Shown: positions 47,849-60,000 of the stretch, piece after piece
Position numbering within the stretch: the first letter of the stretch is position 1
Layout of the letters: every line of letters starts with the position of its first letter
From: Anthopleura xanthogrammica
Lineage: Eukaryota > Cnidaria > Anthozoa > Actiniaria > Actiniidae
Assembly: GCA_964019055.1 (NCBI GenBank)
Contig: OZ025223.1
Location: forward strand, 5,880,625 to 5,944,624
Direction of reading: 5' to 3'
Length of the DNA stretch: 64,000 nucleotides
The notes under the pieces: model-generated
What the model was told of the DNA's origin: nothing
Database searches by the model: none
The model's input: the letters and a program-made list of their open reading frames with translations, nothing else
Program-made: the position numbers and the translations under genes

Positions 47849-50800
47849 CTATTGATCTTGCTGCTGTTTTTGATCTTGCTGATGATGATCTTGCTGCTGT
47901 TTTTGATCCTGCTGATGATGATCTTGCTGCTGTTTTTGATTTTGCTGATGATGATCTTGCTGCTGTTTTTGATCTTGCTGCTGTTGATCATGCTGTTTTT
48001 GATCTTGCTGCTGATGATCTTGCTGATGTTGATCATGCTGTTTTTGATCTTGCTGCTGATGATCTTGCTGATGTTGATCATGCTGTTTTTGATCTTGCTG
48101 CTGATGATCTTGCTGCTGTTGATCATGCTGTTTTTGATCTTGCTGCTGATGATCTTGCTGCTGTTGATCATGCTGTTTTTGATCTTGCTGTTGATGACCT
48201 CGATGTTGCTGACCTTGCTGTTGATGATCTTGCCGTTGATTTTGCTGTTGCTGATCTTGTTGCTTCTCACCTCGTTGATGCTGTTGCTGTTGTTCTCTGT
48301 TCAGATCATTCATAAATGAATCTACCTTGGTATTCATCAACTCCACAAAATCAATCATTCCATCCTTGTTGTTGTCATGCTTCTCAAGTAGTTCATCTAT
48401 TATTGCTATTGCTTCGTTTTCCATCAGGTTTTTATCATCTTTGTTACCCTCATGGAAGTGTGTCAACGCTTTCAGCCACTCCAACCCATCGAGTTTCTGG
48501 TTATTGTCGTCGTCGTGGAGACGAAAAAAGTAGAAAATTCCTGTAAGAAAGTCGAATGTTGAATTAAAGTTAGTGTTCAGAACGCATGCAATAAAACCAT
48601 GAAATAAAATCACCGTTGATACTGACAAATATTAGGTATTTAGTGAAAAATAGTCGCTATCATTGCAGTGGCGGATCCAGAATTTTACAAAGGAGGGTTC
48701 CATTTCGTCTTCACTCTTTGACAACTGATACGTAAAACTTCACTGCAGGACGCATTCTCATTATTTCATATACCCCTTTTCAAAGGGTCTGATGCTCAAA
48801 GGGGGGTTCCGTGGAACCCATGGAACCCCCTCTGGATCCGCCACTGCATTGAACCAGAATAGTCATTATACAAAGACAAATACACAGTCTGAGATCATTT
48901 GTGTCTTTTGACAAAGCTACTGTTTGTCAGTATCAGCTGTGATTTTATTTCAGGGTTTTACTGCATGTGCCCTAAAACAAATGCAAGTGTTTGATTTCGT
49001 CCAAACAACATGTACGAGTGAATCGTATAGATGTATGACCAGGAGAATGGTTGGATGGCCCGGTTGGTGGATGGATATGGACGAAATGAGAGAATGGATG
49101 TATGGGAGGGTTGGTGTGCGTGGATCCAAACCTTTAGTATTATCTCCTTCTCCTATGTCAAGAACATCATCTAGGTGACCATGTCCAGCAACGTCAATCA
49201 AATGCTTTCTGATGTGTCTGAAAAACAGTTTCAATAACCAGTTGGCATGGTAAAAATTAATTTGCAAAGGCAAAGAGCGCTTAGCAATGGTGATCATGAA
49301 TGGTATCATACTATCAACACAAAACAATGATCAATATGTCTGAGAATTTGTTTCTTGTTGGCTTATACCAACAGTTGAGTTTGTCGGTGGATTTGGCAGG
49401 AATGTTCAATATTATGTACAAAGTAAAAATTCTACAAGTTAATTCACAAATAATACATTAATATTAGGTAGAGCTATATAGTGTATCCTGAGAAAACAAA
49501 CGCGCTCCTCTCCCCGTCCCTTCGTAGTATCTAGGGGGACGGGAAGTGATCAAAGGGCGTCTGCTTCCTCAGGCTACATCCACTATTGGGGGGGGGGGGG
49601 GGGGGAGGGGATATCTATTGTTGCAACAGTCACCTCCTCTACATGAAATCGCTATTTTCGTTCAGAGGTTTGTCTGTTATGTTGGACTTTATGATCATTA
49701 ATAAGGCTTTCTGATAGCTCTCTCGCTGTACCTTAGTCCTTCTCCATCAAGGTTCATTCTTTCTGCCATGTGTGCCAATAACTGACTGAAAAACAAGTCC
49801 AAATATAAGTTTATACTTATTTCCGATTCTTCGTTTGCACATGACGTCATAGCAGCCATGTTGGAAGAATTGGACAGAAAATGCCGAGTCCATTCTTTAG
49901 TTATATCTTACAATACAACATGGTTTATTCTCTTGAGAATTATTGCAAACCAAGAATAAAGTTCATCACCTTGAAAAAGCCTAGACAGCTGAGGTTCATG
50001 GGAAACATTAATTTCTTATCCAACAAGTAAAGCTTTTTGATACAAAGCTCAATTTTAGGATGCTCAAAGGACGTCACAGGCGGTGAAAGTGTAACTAGGA
50101 AAAGATCTCTACCCATAATCCTTGGCGGTCTAAGCTTTGTAGCTTTTCTTGGTGTCTAACTTTATTGAAATGAGTACATCACCTGGTACATGTTCTAAAT
50201 CTACACTATATTCTTGGCTCGTGATTTACTTGGAATTAGTTATTTACTATCACTTGCATGATTGTTTTCCCATTTCAGCCCAAGTGTCATTCTCCAAACT
50301 AGATCGGTCGCGATCTAGTCTTACACGCTCACATTACCATTTAGATCGCCATGGTCTAAAAAGAGTCAGGTCAGTCTAAAATTCAAGACTAAATTCAGTT
50401 TTCTTAGCACGCCTTGAAAAATCCTGAATTGCTGCACGGTTAGATTGCCCGAAATTCTCTTTTAAAATTTGTTTAGAGATCGACCTAGATTTTTACCACC
50501 TTACAAAATATATTCAACTGAAATAACTTATAAAAGAAAAGACCCACAAATACATGACACTGCCTACTCTACAACACTAGTAGAATATGATGCACTAAAT
50601 TTATTGAAATAAGTTAAAGAATTCTTTGTAATATTTTATCGCCGATTTTGGACTGTTGAGCCGGCTTTGAATATTTTTTTACTTTTTTCAGGAAAAAAAA
50701 CAAGATCAACAAATCTATGAATTTTCAATGGTAAATAGTGGAAACAATACCTTACCTCGGTTTTGCTGCCAGTTTTTTATCTATAAACTCTTTATTGTCT

Positions 50801-50904
50801 TCCTCTGCTTCTTGTTGAACTTCACTTTCATGTTCTTGTCCGTAAATACCAAAAGCTATCAAACGGCATATAAAAAGTAGCAAAATAATACCAAATCGAC
50901 CCAT
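47849..50904 (-). CDS. Secreted EF-hand protein (MCFD2/CGREF1-like) with Gln/His/Asp repeat tail
   Basis: Exons, minus strand: 50756-50904 (start), 49132-49217, 47849-48540 (stop TAG); 308 residues, phases 2 and 1. A signal peptide is clear: MGRFGIILLLFICRLIAFG then IYGQEHESE. Residues 50-78 hold RHIRKHLIDVAGHGHL. Two canonical EF loops follow: DDDNNQKLDGLE (88-99) and DNNKDGMIDFVE (134-145), arranged as in MCFD2 and CGREF1, calcium-binding proteins of the secretory pathway. From about residue 164 the tail is built of 15-residue units (QKQHDQQQQDHQQQD) and then 11-residue units (QKQQQDHHQQD). The exon 2 donor (AAAG|GTTTGG) is unusual but gives the right phase. A minus-strand AATAAA (47829-47834) lies 15 nt past the stop. 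Confidence 0.8.
47855..48245. repeat. Coding 45-bp and 33-bp tandem repeats
   Basis: Plus-strand GATCTTGCTGCTGATGATCT...GATCATGCTGTTTTT units of 45 bp (48000-48185) and GATGATGATCTTGCTGCTGT 33-bp units (47870-47980), encoding the Gln/His/Asp tail of the EF-hand protein on the minus strand. Confidence 0.9.
48666..48846. mobile_element. CAG...CTG foldback MITE with 5-bp TSD
   Basis: CAGTGGCGGATCCAGA...TCTGGATCCGCCACTG, flanked by CATTG at 48661-48665 and 48847-48851. It lies in intron 2 of the EF-hand gene. Confidence 0.8.
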
Positions 50905-51073
50905 GAAGAATATCTAATCGTTCGGAAAATATATATGTAAATATGAAATAATGCTAGTTTGTTGGAGATTGAAACGTGTACTGTTGCTATGAGAACCAGA
51001 ATGAACCGTAAATCATTTCATCAATGTTTTCACCTTAGAAAACGTAAATTAAGGTTAGAAATTATTGCATTAG

Positions 51074-51164
51074 AAATTATGGGATATCATTCCTGATATT
51101 TTTTTCAAGTTGTCTATCACTAGGGCTTTCTGAAAAAAATATCAGGAATGATATCCCATAATTT
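51074..51164. repeat. Hairpin, ~34-bp arms
   Basis: AAATTATGGGATATCATTCC-TGATATTTTTTTCA and its complement around a 22-bp loop, just upstream of the EF-hand gene start. Confidence 0.9.
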
Positions 51165-51329
51165 TTAATATACTTTTGATATACTTGTATATATACTTGA
51201 AACGGCCATAATTTTTGCAAAAAGCTGTATATATATATAGACAACATGATAAAAGTAGTGTATAGATATAAAATTATAAAGTTTATAAAAATGTAAAATA
51301 TTATGGTTTCAGAATAAAACGACTAATAA

Positions 51330-52165
51330 AATGCTTGCTTAAAAAGCCAGGTTTTAACCTCACGTTTGAACTGTGAGAGTGAAATAGATGATCTTATGTT
51401 CTGTGGGAGACTGTTCCATAGTTCAGGGGCTGCAGTGGAGAAGGCTCTTTTGCCATAGTGATTTAGGTTATGATTAGGTTTAATTTGGTCAAAAGGTTCT
51501 GAGACTTTGATCTTAAGGAACGTGATGGCACATAAGGTTGCACCAAGTCAAATAGATAAGAAGGGGTCTGATTATGTAAAACTTTGAAAGTAAGTAGAAG
51601 AATCTTGAAAACGTGACAATACGCTGTTCTACAGGTAGCCAGTGCAAATCATATAAGATGGGAGTGATATGTTCTTGTTTCCTTGAGAAGGCAACAAGCC
51701 TAGCGGCTGCGTTTTGAACATGTTGCAACTTTTTCAGAGAAACATTAGGGAGACCATATAATAAAGAATTGCAGAAGTCAAGCTTCGAGGAAATGAGGGC
51801 ATGGACAAGAGTTTCACATGCATTTCGACTCAAATACTTTCTAATTTTCCAAATATTATGAATATGAAAAAAACAGGTTTTACATACAGAAAGTATCTGA
51901 TTTTCCAACGACAATGACTCATCAAAGATGACACCGATGTTACGAGCTGATGTTGACAGAGCAATAGATGAGTTCGAAATTTGAAGAGATTCAATAGGTG
52001 GTCTAGGACGACGAGGGTTAGTTAAAACAAGAATTTCAGTTTTGTCGTCATTAAGCTTCAACTTGTTGGAAGTCATCCATCTTAAATGCAATAAAAACGA
52101 CAAACTATCCAAGTTTTCCTGACAATGTTTGCCGAAGCAACGTCCTTGGCTTGTCTGCATGTCAG
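51330..52165 (-). pseudogene. Non-LTR retrotransposon RT C-terminal fragment
   Basis: Minus strand: SNKLKLNDDKTEILVLTNPR, NIGVIFDESLSLENQI, LISSKLDFCNSLLYGLP, LQHVQNAAARLV, ILYDLHWLPVEQRI are RT thumb and post-RT motifs of a CR1-like family distinct from the one at 37180. After a frameshift near 51510 it resumes with FSTAAPELWNSLPQNIR and FKREVKTWLFKQA (51335-51450). The catalytic palm is missing (5' truncation at ~52165). Confidence 0.85.
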
Positions 52166-53082
52166 AGAGTTTCTCCAGCTAGTTTACACATTTTTTGTCG
52201 ATTTTTTACGAAGTATTAGTTAAAATTAATGAATTTACCTTCTATGAAGTGTTTTCTACGGAACTGAAATATTATTCTTGCAGTATAATCAGGTTTTTCT
52301 GGTCTACAGGCCACTTTTTCTCTCACTGAAGTTTCAGTCACGAAACTTCATCGTAAGATTAATAATCTTCCCTCGCTAAATCTTCTTTAGCAAGTCGCTA
52401 AAGTCGAAAAATTGTTTTTGTTCACTTTAAGTCAGACATGACTTCGATTAAACGTATTTTTCGTATTGCAAAAATAAGAAAAAATACTTCTTGATCCATC
52501 TTTGACTACATTATTGCGATTTTTTCTGTGCATTTGTGAGTAAGCAAAGCGCGCGGGAACCCTGTGCATAGTGGTACACGCCGCTCGTATGGACAATAGA
52601 ATGACGTATTCAAGCCATCAGGCTACTCAATTTTAAAACTGAACTTATCCAAATTAAAATAATTCATCAGTTATTTCAGTTATTTCAATTAATTAAAATT
52701 AATCATCTCAAAATTTTTCAAAAAAATATATCTCTCTCGTCTCCAAGCTGGATTAGAACAATATTGAAAACTGTTTCTGTTTTTTGACATTAGTTGTTGA
52801 ATTCTTTTTTGGGTTTTTAGCATTTTATAAAAAACGATTTGAAAAAAAAACTTCATTCATGAAATAAAATGGATGCCTACCATTGAACAGGGTGGCGATG
52901 GATTTTTTTTTCAGGAAATCGTGTTCGGGAAAATAATTCCTTGGAAATTTGGTTAAAGCCTAATTCGGGATTTACTCTTTGTCGCTGATTCAAAAAATAG
53001 CTGTTTTTTAAGTCGCGGAGAGTTGATACGAGAGTTAGTTTGGTGCTTCTGAATACAGTGTACAGTGTACAGTTATTTAATA
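52166..53082. other. Gene-free stretch
   Basis: No exon or clear repeat recognised between the RT fragment and the satellite. Confidence 0.5.
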
Positions 53083-53145
53083 AAAACGTTATCGCTGACC
53101 GGCTACACGACTACGCGACTGGACCGAAACGGAGTATGGGATTGC
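53083..53145. repeat. Left end of a family G foldback element
   Basis: AAAAACGTTATCGCTGACCG-GCTACACGACTACGCGACT and CGAAACGGAGTATGGGA match the arms of the MITE at 6375-6722. The right end was not found beyond the satellite. Confidence 0.65.
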
Positions 53146-53200
53146 TGCTTATATTATCTTATAAGTAAGCAAAAACAGATTTTTGAGTCAGAGCGGACAT

Positions 53201-54540
53201 GTACAGGAATAAGAATGTACGCGAGATGGATTGGATGGACGTACAGGAATAAGAATGTACACGAGATGGATTGGATGGACGTACAGGAATAAGAATGTAC
53301 ACGAGATGGATTGGATGGACGTACAGGAATAAGAATGTACACGAGATGGATTGGATGGACATACAGGAATAAGAATGTACACGAGATGGATTGGATGGAC
53401 ATAGGAATAAGAATATACACGAGATGGATTGGATGGACATACAGGAATAAGAATGTACACGAGATGGATTGGATGGACATACAGGAATAAGAATGTACAC
53501 GAGATGGATTGGATGGACATACAGGAATAAGAATGTACACGAGATGGATTGGATGGACGTACAGGAATAAGAATGTACACGAGATGGATTGGATGGACAT
53601 ACAGGAATAAGAATGTACACGAGATGGATTGAATGAACGTACAGGAATAAGAATGTACACGAGATGGTTTGGATGGACATAGGAATAAGAATGTACACGA
53701 GATGGATTGGATGGACGTACAGGAATAAGAATGTACACGAGATGGATTGGATGGACGTACAGGAATAAGAATGTACACGAGATGGATTGGATGGACATAC
53801 AGGAATAAGAATGTACACGAGATGGATTGGATGGACATAGGAATAAGAATATACACGAGATGGATTGGATGGACATACAGGAATAAGAATGTACACGAGA
53901 TGGATTGGATGGACATACAGGAATAAGAATGTACACGAGATGGATTGGATGGACATACAGGAATAAGAATGTACACGAGATGGATTGGATGGACGTACAG
54001 GAATAAGAATGTACACGAGATGGATTGGATGGACATACAGGAATAAGAATGTACACGAGATGGATTGAATGAACGTACAGGAATAAGAATGTACACGAGA
54101 TGGTTTGGATGGACATAGGAATAAGAATGTACACGAGATGGATTGGATGGACGTACAGGAATAAGAATGTACACGAGATGGATTGGATGGACGTACAGGA
54201 ATAAGAATGTACACGAGATGGATTGGATGGACGTACAGGAATAAGAATGTACACGAGATGGATTGGATGGACATACAGGAATAAGAATGTACACGAGATG
54301 GATTGAATGAACGTACAGGAATAAGAATGTACACGAGATGGATTGGATGGACATACAGGAATAAGAATGCACACGAGATGGATTGGATGGACATACAGGA
54401 ATAAGAATGCACACGAGATGGATTGGATGGACGTACAGCAATAAGAATGTACGCGAGATAGATTGGATGGACGTATAGGAATAAGAATGTACGCAAGATT
54501 GATTGGATGGACGTACAGGAATAAGAATGTACACGAGATG
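53201..54540. repeat. 40-bp satellite with 436-bp higher-order period
   Basis: Unit GTACAGGAATAAGAATGTAC-ACGAGATGGATTGGATGGAC, ~33 copies. Variants (38-bp ACATAGG units, AATGAACG, GGTTTGG) recur exactly 436 bp apart (53401/53837, 53665/54101), i.e. nine 40-bp plus two 38-bp units. No unit has a stop codon on the minus strand, so three overlapping 400-519-codon readings arise; they are not genes. Confidence 0.95.
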
Positions 54541-54850
54541 GATTTATACGAGATGGAATTATATTTTTGAAATCACCCGAAATATCTGGAATTGGGATTG
54601 CACCCAAGATATCATCACTAATATCGCGATCTAACTCCCAAAGATTGTTAAATTCACTCGCAAAATCTGGAATATGAACTTGCATAAAATTCTGATACCT
54701 CTTTCCTCTGATATTCATTTGTAATACTTGACGGAATATCAGTTACAGACAAAATCTCATCGGTTACCTCATCGTGAACTGAATCTTCTTTAGCCGCAAT
54801 GATATTTTTACGGGAACTCTGCCATTCTCGAAAAATTTTAGTTGCCCACT
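54541..54850 (-). pseudogene. Short protein-like fragment next to the satellite
   Basis: Minus strand KYNKWATKIFREWQSSRKN then AAKEDSVHDEVTDEILSVTD (54846-54715), followed in another frame by MQVHIPDFASEFNNLWELDR and DDILGAIPIPDIS (54680-54575). The first part faintly recalls the N-terminal helix of Crypton-type recombinase relatives (F.EW...R), but I cannot confirm that. It looks like a frameshifted fragment. Just upstream, a ~14-bp motif (CCAAATGTAATAAG) is repeated three times. Confidence 0.3.
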
Positions 54851-55547
54851 TATTATATTTGGAACTTTTATTACACTTGGGTCCAAACCTTATTACATTT
54901 GGGGCTTATTACAACATTAATCATATCCATTTTGAAATCATTAGCAAATCCTGCAATCTGATTGGCTACAAAGTGTGCGATTTAAGCATTAATTGCACTA
55001 TTTTGAATCATTAATTGCATCATTTTGTCAAACAATCACTTTTGAAGCTACATATAACTGTTGAGTATCTTAATATATTAAGTTTCAAAATGGAAATGAT
55101 TAATAGGTAATAGAACTGAGTGTCTTGCAATTTTGGGCAGAAATCACACTCGTGATTAACAAATTGCACTCCCGCTGCGCGGTCGTGCAATTTTGTAATC
55201 ACTCTTGCGATTTCAGCCCAAATTGCACTCAACTCAGTTCTATTACCATTATATATAGCTCCATTCAGACATGACACTATAACCGTTTATTGGCATAATG
55301 ACAACATTTTGAACTACCAGAATGCTTCACAAACTTTTTTTTCGATTTCCTATTTCCTTATGAAAGCAATTTATGCACACAAAAAGGCAAAAGAAAGAGC
55401 AAAGGATTTTGGTAGTTGTAGTATTCTGAAACAAAAAAAAACATTGCACATACTACTATTTGCACCCTATTTATAAATATATACATTGACACAAAGGAAT
55501 AATACTGGTAATTCACAATTAAATTAATATGTGATAACAAGGCAAAA

Positions 55548-57053
55548 TCAGACGTCGTCAAAAATATCCTCCGCATAATCCAAGCCATTATCACTAGCAC
55601 GAGATACTGTACGGTCAGTTGTTAAAAGATCGTCAGCCTACAAAAATAATAAGCAATTATTGGACGAGGTTGAGCAAAAAAGCACTGTAGGACTATTTTA
55701 TGCCATATCATTGAAAATACACTAATAGGCTGTTTGAGAGTAAATGGTTTGAATCCAGGAGTAGAAGTGGAGTGAGTAATGTGATCGTCTGGGTGAGTGT
55801 AGTCTTGAGAAAGACAGTTGTTGGTGGAGACTGACGTTTCGACAACCTCAGCGGAAGTCATCTTCAGAGTACAGTGGTGAATAAAAGACAGTAGATGGTA
55901 TTTATAACTCTGGTGGTGCGGTCGTAACGTAAACAGTAATTAGTCGGTATTGTGTGTAGTCACGTCGGTATATTCACAAGTAGTAGTCTTGTTCTAGGTA
56001 ACGTAAGTGTTATCACAAAGTGATAGTCTATGGTTCTTCGGTAGTGTCATCGGTCTGTTCGAGGTCATGGATGAATCTTTTGTAAGGTGCCGGTAGAGGT
56101 TGGCTGCGGTTAAGTGGTTCTTGTTCTAAGTTGGTGAACCAACTCTCAAGTGAAAGACGTTGATGGTAGTTAGTGCAGTATGTAATGCATGAAGATGACT
56201 TTCGCTCAGGTTGTCGAAACGTCAGTCTCCACCAACAACAGTCTTTCTCAAGACTACACTCACCCGAACGATCACATTACTCACTCCACAACAGGCTGTT
56301 TCATAAGTAATACTGTGTCAAATGAATGAATGTCAACATTTGAAAATAAAAATACCAACTTTTGAAGTTCCACTCTTATGTTTTGTTAGTGACAAGGGAT
56401 AAAGGCAGTCATGAGAACAAAACTATCCTTTTGATATTTTCACAACAGGTTATTCAAACATGACAGAATAGACCTTTCTCAAATTTGTAAAATACTGTGT
56501 TTCTTGACTGCAGATTTATTTATGCAGGGTTAGCCTAGATTTTGCATAGAATATTCATGTGTTCCAGTGAAGGTCCATGGCATTTGAAAGCATTTGTATT
56601 GCTCCGGGGGGGTGGGTGATGATTCCTACATATAGAAGGGTGGAATGATCTTCGGAAATTTTGAAAATGACCCCTAAAATGAGCCAAAATCTCTTTCTAG
56701 TCATACAAATTCACAAATGGCACCAAATGACTCTAATTTTAGTAATGATAATACAGAGTCACTGACATCTCTGTTGGATGGGACTGTGCAATCTACAAAC
56801 CTTACTGCTGTTGCTATGGTAACTACTAAGCTGTTCGTCAATTTCTTCTGTCAAGCTCAAACTATGGTCACTCAGGTGTGAACTAAAAGATACAAATACA
56901 GTGATGCCCTTAAGTATCACCACAAATAACTCTGTAACCTTTTAGAGTGCATGCTTTTCTTATTTGCTCTTATTCTGATACAACCGCCACCCGGTTGGCT
57001 CAGTTGGTTGAGCACCGGACTTTCGTGCCGGAGGTCATGGGTTCAAGCCCTGG

Positions 57054-57092
<39 letters not shown>

Positions 57093-60000
57093 GGTGCTGC
57101 CTTTGTAATTACATCTACAAACGGTTAGACCTTCCCGTGGCTCGGATGACCACGTAAAATGGCGGTCCCGTCTCTCCACACTACCTAACCCTGCATTGGA
57201 GGGACGTAAAAGAACCACTGAGGACGTAAAGAAACCCTGGCAGTGACCACCCTCAGTGTCTGGCCTTTACTAATGATTTCTTAAAGGGGGACTAGTACGA
57301 AAATCGTTCAAAATTTAATTCGGCTGAAACTTTCCTAGAATAATCTCTAAGGGTCTAATAAACACTGGTTAAAGTTTTTTCTTGATATTCCGAAGGGAAG
57401 TATTATATTTTTACGAATTTTTAAAGAAGTCAGTGACGTCATTTACTCAACACCATACATCGCTCTATACATTTCCCTGTATTTTGTGATCAAAATATTC
57501 ACTCTTTCCATACTCAATACTGAAAAAAAAGACTTAAAAATCAATTGTAATCACAATAAACGTCAGTAAAGTCTTTCAGCCAACCTTTGGGTTTTATAGA
57601 AATAAAATAAATCAAGAAGTTATTTACAAAGAAATGTATGGAGTGGTGTTTAGTGTTGAGTAAATGACGTCACAGACTCCGTTAAAGATTCGTAAAAATA
57701 TAATACTTCCTATCGGAATATCAAGAAAAAAAATGATCTAGTATTTATTAGAGCCTTAAAGATCATTCCAAGAAAGTTTCAGCCGAATTAAATTTTGAGT
57801 GATTTTCGTACTAGTCCCCCTTTAATGGGTTGATTGTGGGATGGGTATGGGAGTTTTAAGGGGTTGGGAATTGGTGCAATGTACCTCGAAGGGGACCTCG
57901 TGTCCTATTGTACAGCACCAGCCTGCGGGCAAATCTCAAAATAAAAAAATAAAATAAAATAAAATAAAAAATGTAAGACAAAAATGTAGTTTCACCTTGA
58001 CGCTTGGAAGTCATCTTCATAGTCATACTCTTGTGAATTGGCACTTTTTTCTTCACCAGGAATATCTAGGAAAAAGAATACGATACTGAAAATGAAAGAA
58101 AGAATGAAACCCAGTGATTAAATGAAAATGCAGCAATCAATACATGATTGATTTAGTAGCATTTCCACATGGCGGGTCTTTGTCAACAAGTAACACTACT
58201 CATGCACAAAACAGAGTTTGGACGTCAATGCCAGGTGCTCTACACCACATATACTTCAAAGTTGTAAAAAGGGTATTTTCAATAAACAGTTTTAATAGGG
58301 AAAATAGAGAAAATGTCAGGAACAGAACGATGTTGTGCATGGTTGCTCAGACTTCCTGTGGAAGAGCCCAAGCTATAAAATGGGCTTCGCTTTTCTATTC
58401 TGTCCAAGGGCGGATCCAGGAAATTTTGAAAGGGGGGTCCAACCAGCTGATTTGAAATAATGACGTATACATGACGTCACATTTACCGAGCTAATCGAAC
58501 GCCGTAGGCTGGAGCAACTAGGGGGGTTTTGAAATACAGACTCTCGGAAATGCGATTTCCACCGGTTTGAGAAAGTCGAACATTCCATTTGGTTCAAAAG
58601 AAGTGAAATCTTGAAATCTGTATTTGACGTTGCACTATATTTTTTTAAAGGATCGAGACCTTGCTCGATTTTTTGGGGGGGATTTAACCCACCCTTCCAT
58701 CAAACATCAAATTGCCCGTCCCTAACCTCAGGTATGACAGGGGGTCGCGACCCCCCCGACTCTCCCCCTGGATCCGCCCTTGCATGCTGTCCCAAATGTG
58801 CAACTTGACGCATGGCATTCACGTTTTATCGCCTACCCCTTGATGCGAAGGTCCATGACATACTTCATGACGGAACCCCGAGTATTTTTTTCCGAGTAGG
58901 AATAGGGAATGATTTTCACCACTGGCCAAATATTTTCATCTTCCAGAATAACGAGAGAAAGCAGATCACGGATCATTTTTTCGGACCGGGTCGTTTCGCA
59001 AATGAACCTTAGTATTAAATAAGTTAATTAAATAAAAAATACAAATGACGAAATTAGGATTACAGGAAACTGTGATGTTACGAAATGTTTTACTAAAACG
59101 AGCAAAACCAAACAAGCAATTTGAATGCTGATGAGGACAAGACTCCAACGAGCTACTTGAATGCTGATCATGAGAACCAGACTCCAGTTTGGCACGGCAA
59201 AGAAACAATACATGTCATCTTTGAAGCTCAATAACCATGCGAGATGAACTTCGATCAAAGGAAAGGTCAAAAACCAAGTATTTATTTATTGACATTTGTC
59301 TCTTACGTGGACCAAATGGGTGACAAAAGATGCTCCTTACTCACTGCCTCATAACATTTAAAATAAATTAGGATTTAAAGTGCTAAATAAAATAATTTTT
59401 GCCAGATTTTGAGGCTGCTGCCTCTTCATCATTGGAAATGTCTGCCTCACCGATATTTTCTTGATCTTTTCTAGAAAACTTATTAGAGGCATTGCAAAAC
59501 TACTACTTTCTGCCTAAAATATGTCAGGTTGGTAATTATTTGATTGAGTAAACAGCATTTTTAGCTCTAAGAGGGCAGTTCAGCAAATATGTTTCTTTTC
59601 TGGCTAAAATAATTTTTTGCTTGGTGATTTTGAAAGGATTAAGAATTTAACATCATCCTTTTTACTTCAAGGACATCCAGGTTCCAAACGCAGTGCACAC
59701 TGACAATGATTTTAATAGTATAGATAGTATGTAGTGCTTGATAGTGTGACAATTGTAAAGTACTAACCAAATCCTAGTTTATTTATTCTGCTGTCAATCT
59801 CAGCCAATTCATTCCAGTCTGGGGATTTGGGGAAGTCTTTAATGGTTTTAGTGGTGGTTCCTGGTAAGGGTGGTACACCTTTGAGTGATCCAAGTCCTCC
59901 ACCACCACTGCTTAAGGGAGGAGCTCCTTTTAGAGAGGCGAGACCTCCGGCAGATTTGGGAGCTGTTTCCTTAGTGTCCAATGACTTTTTCTCTGACTCA

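Noticed and set aside
53159..54718. Three overlapping 400-519-codon minus-strand reading frames
   Set aside because: They are translations of the 40-bp satellite, which has no stop in any minus frame.
56991..57065. tRNA-Glu gene
   Set aside because: The acceptor stem pairs poorly and a SINE body follows, so it is annotated as a SINE.
59387..59475. Terminal CEP43 exon ending in TAG at about 59387
   Set aside because: Phase from the preceding exon does not give this stop, and skipping it joins 59768-60003 to 57996-58065 in phase with the FOP-type C-terminus.
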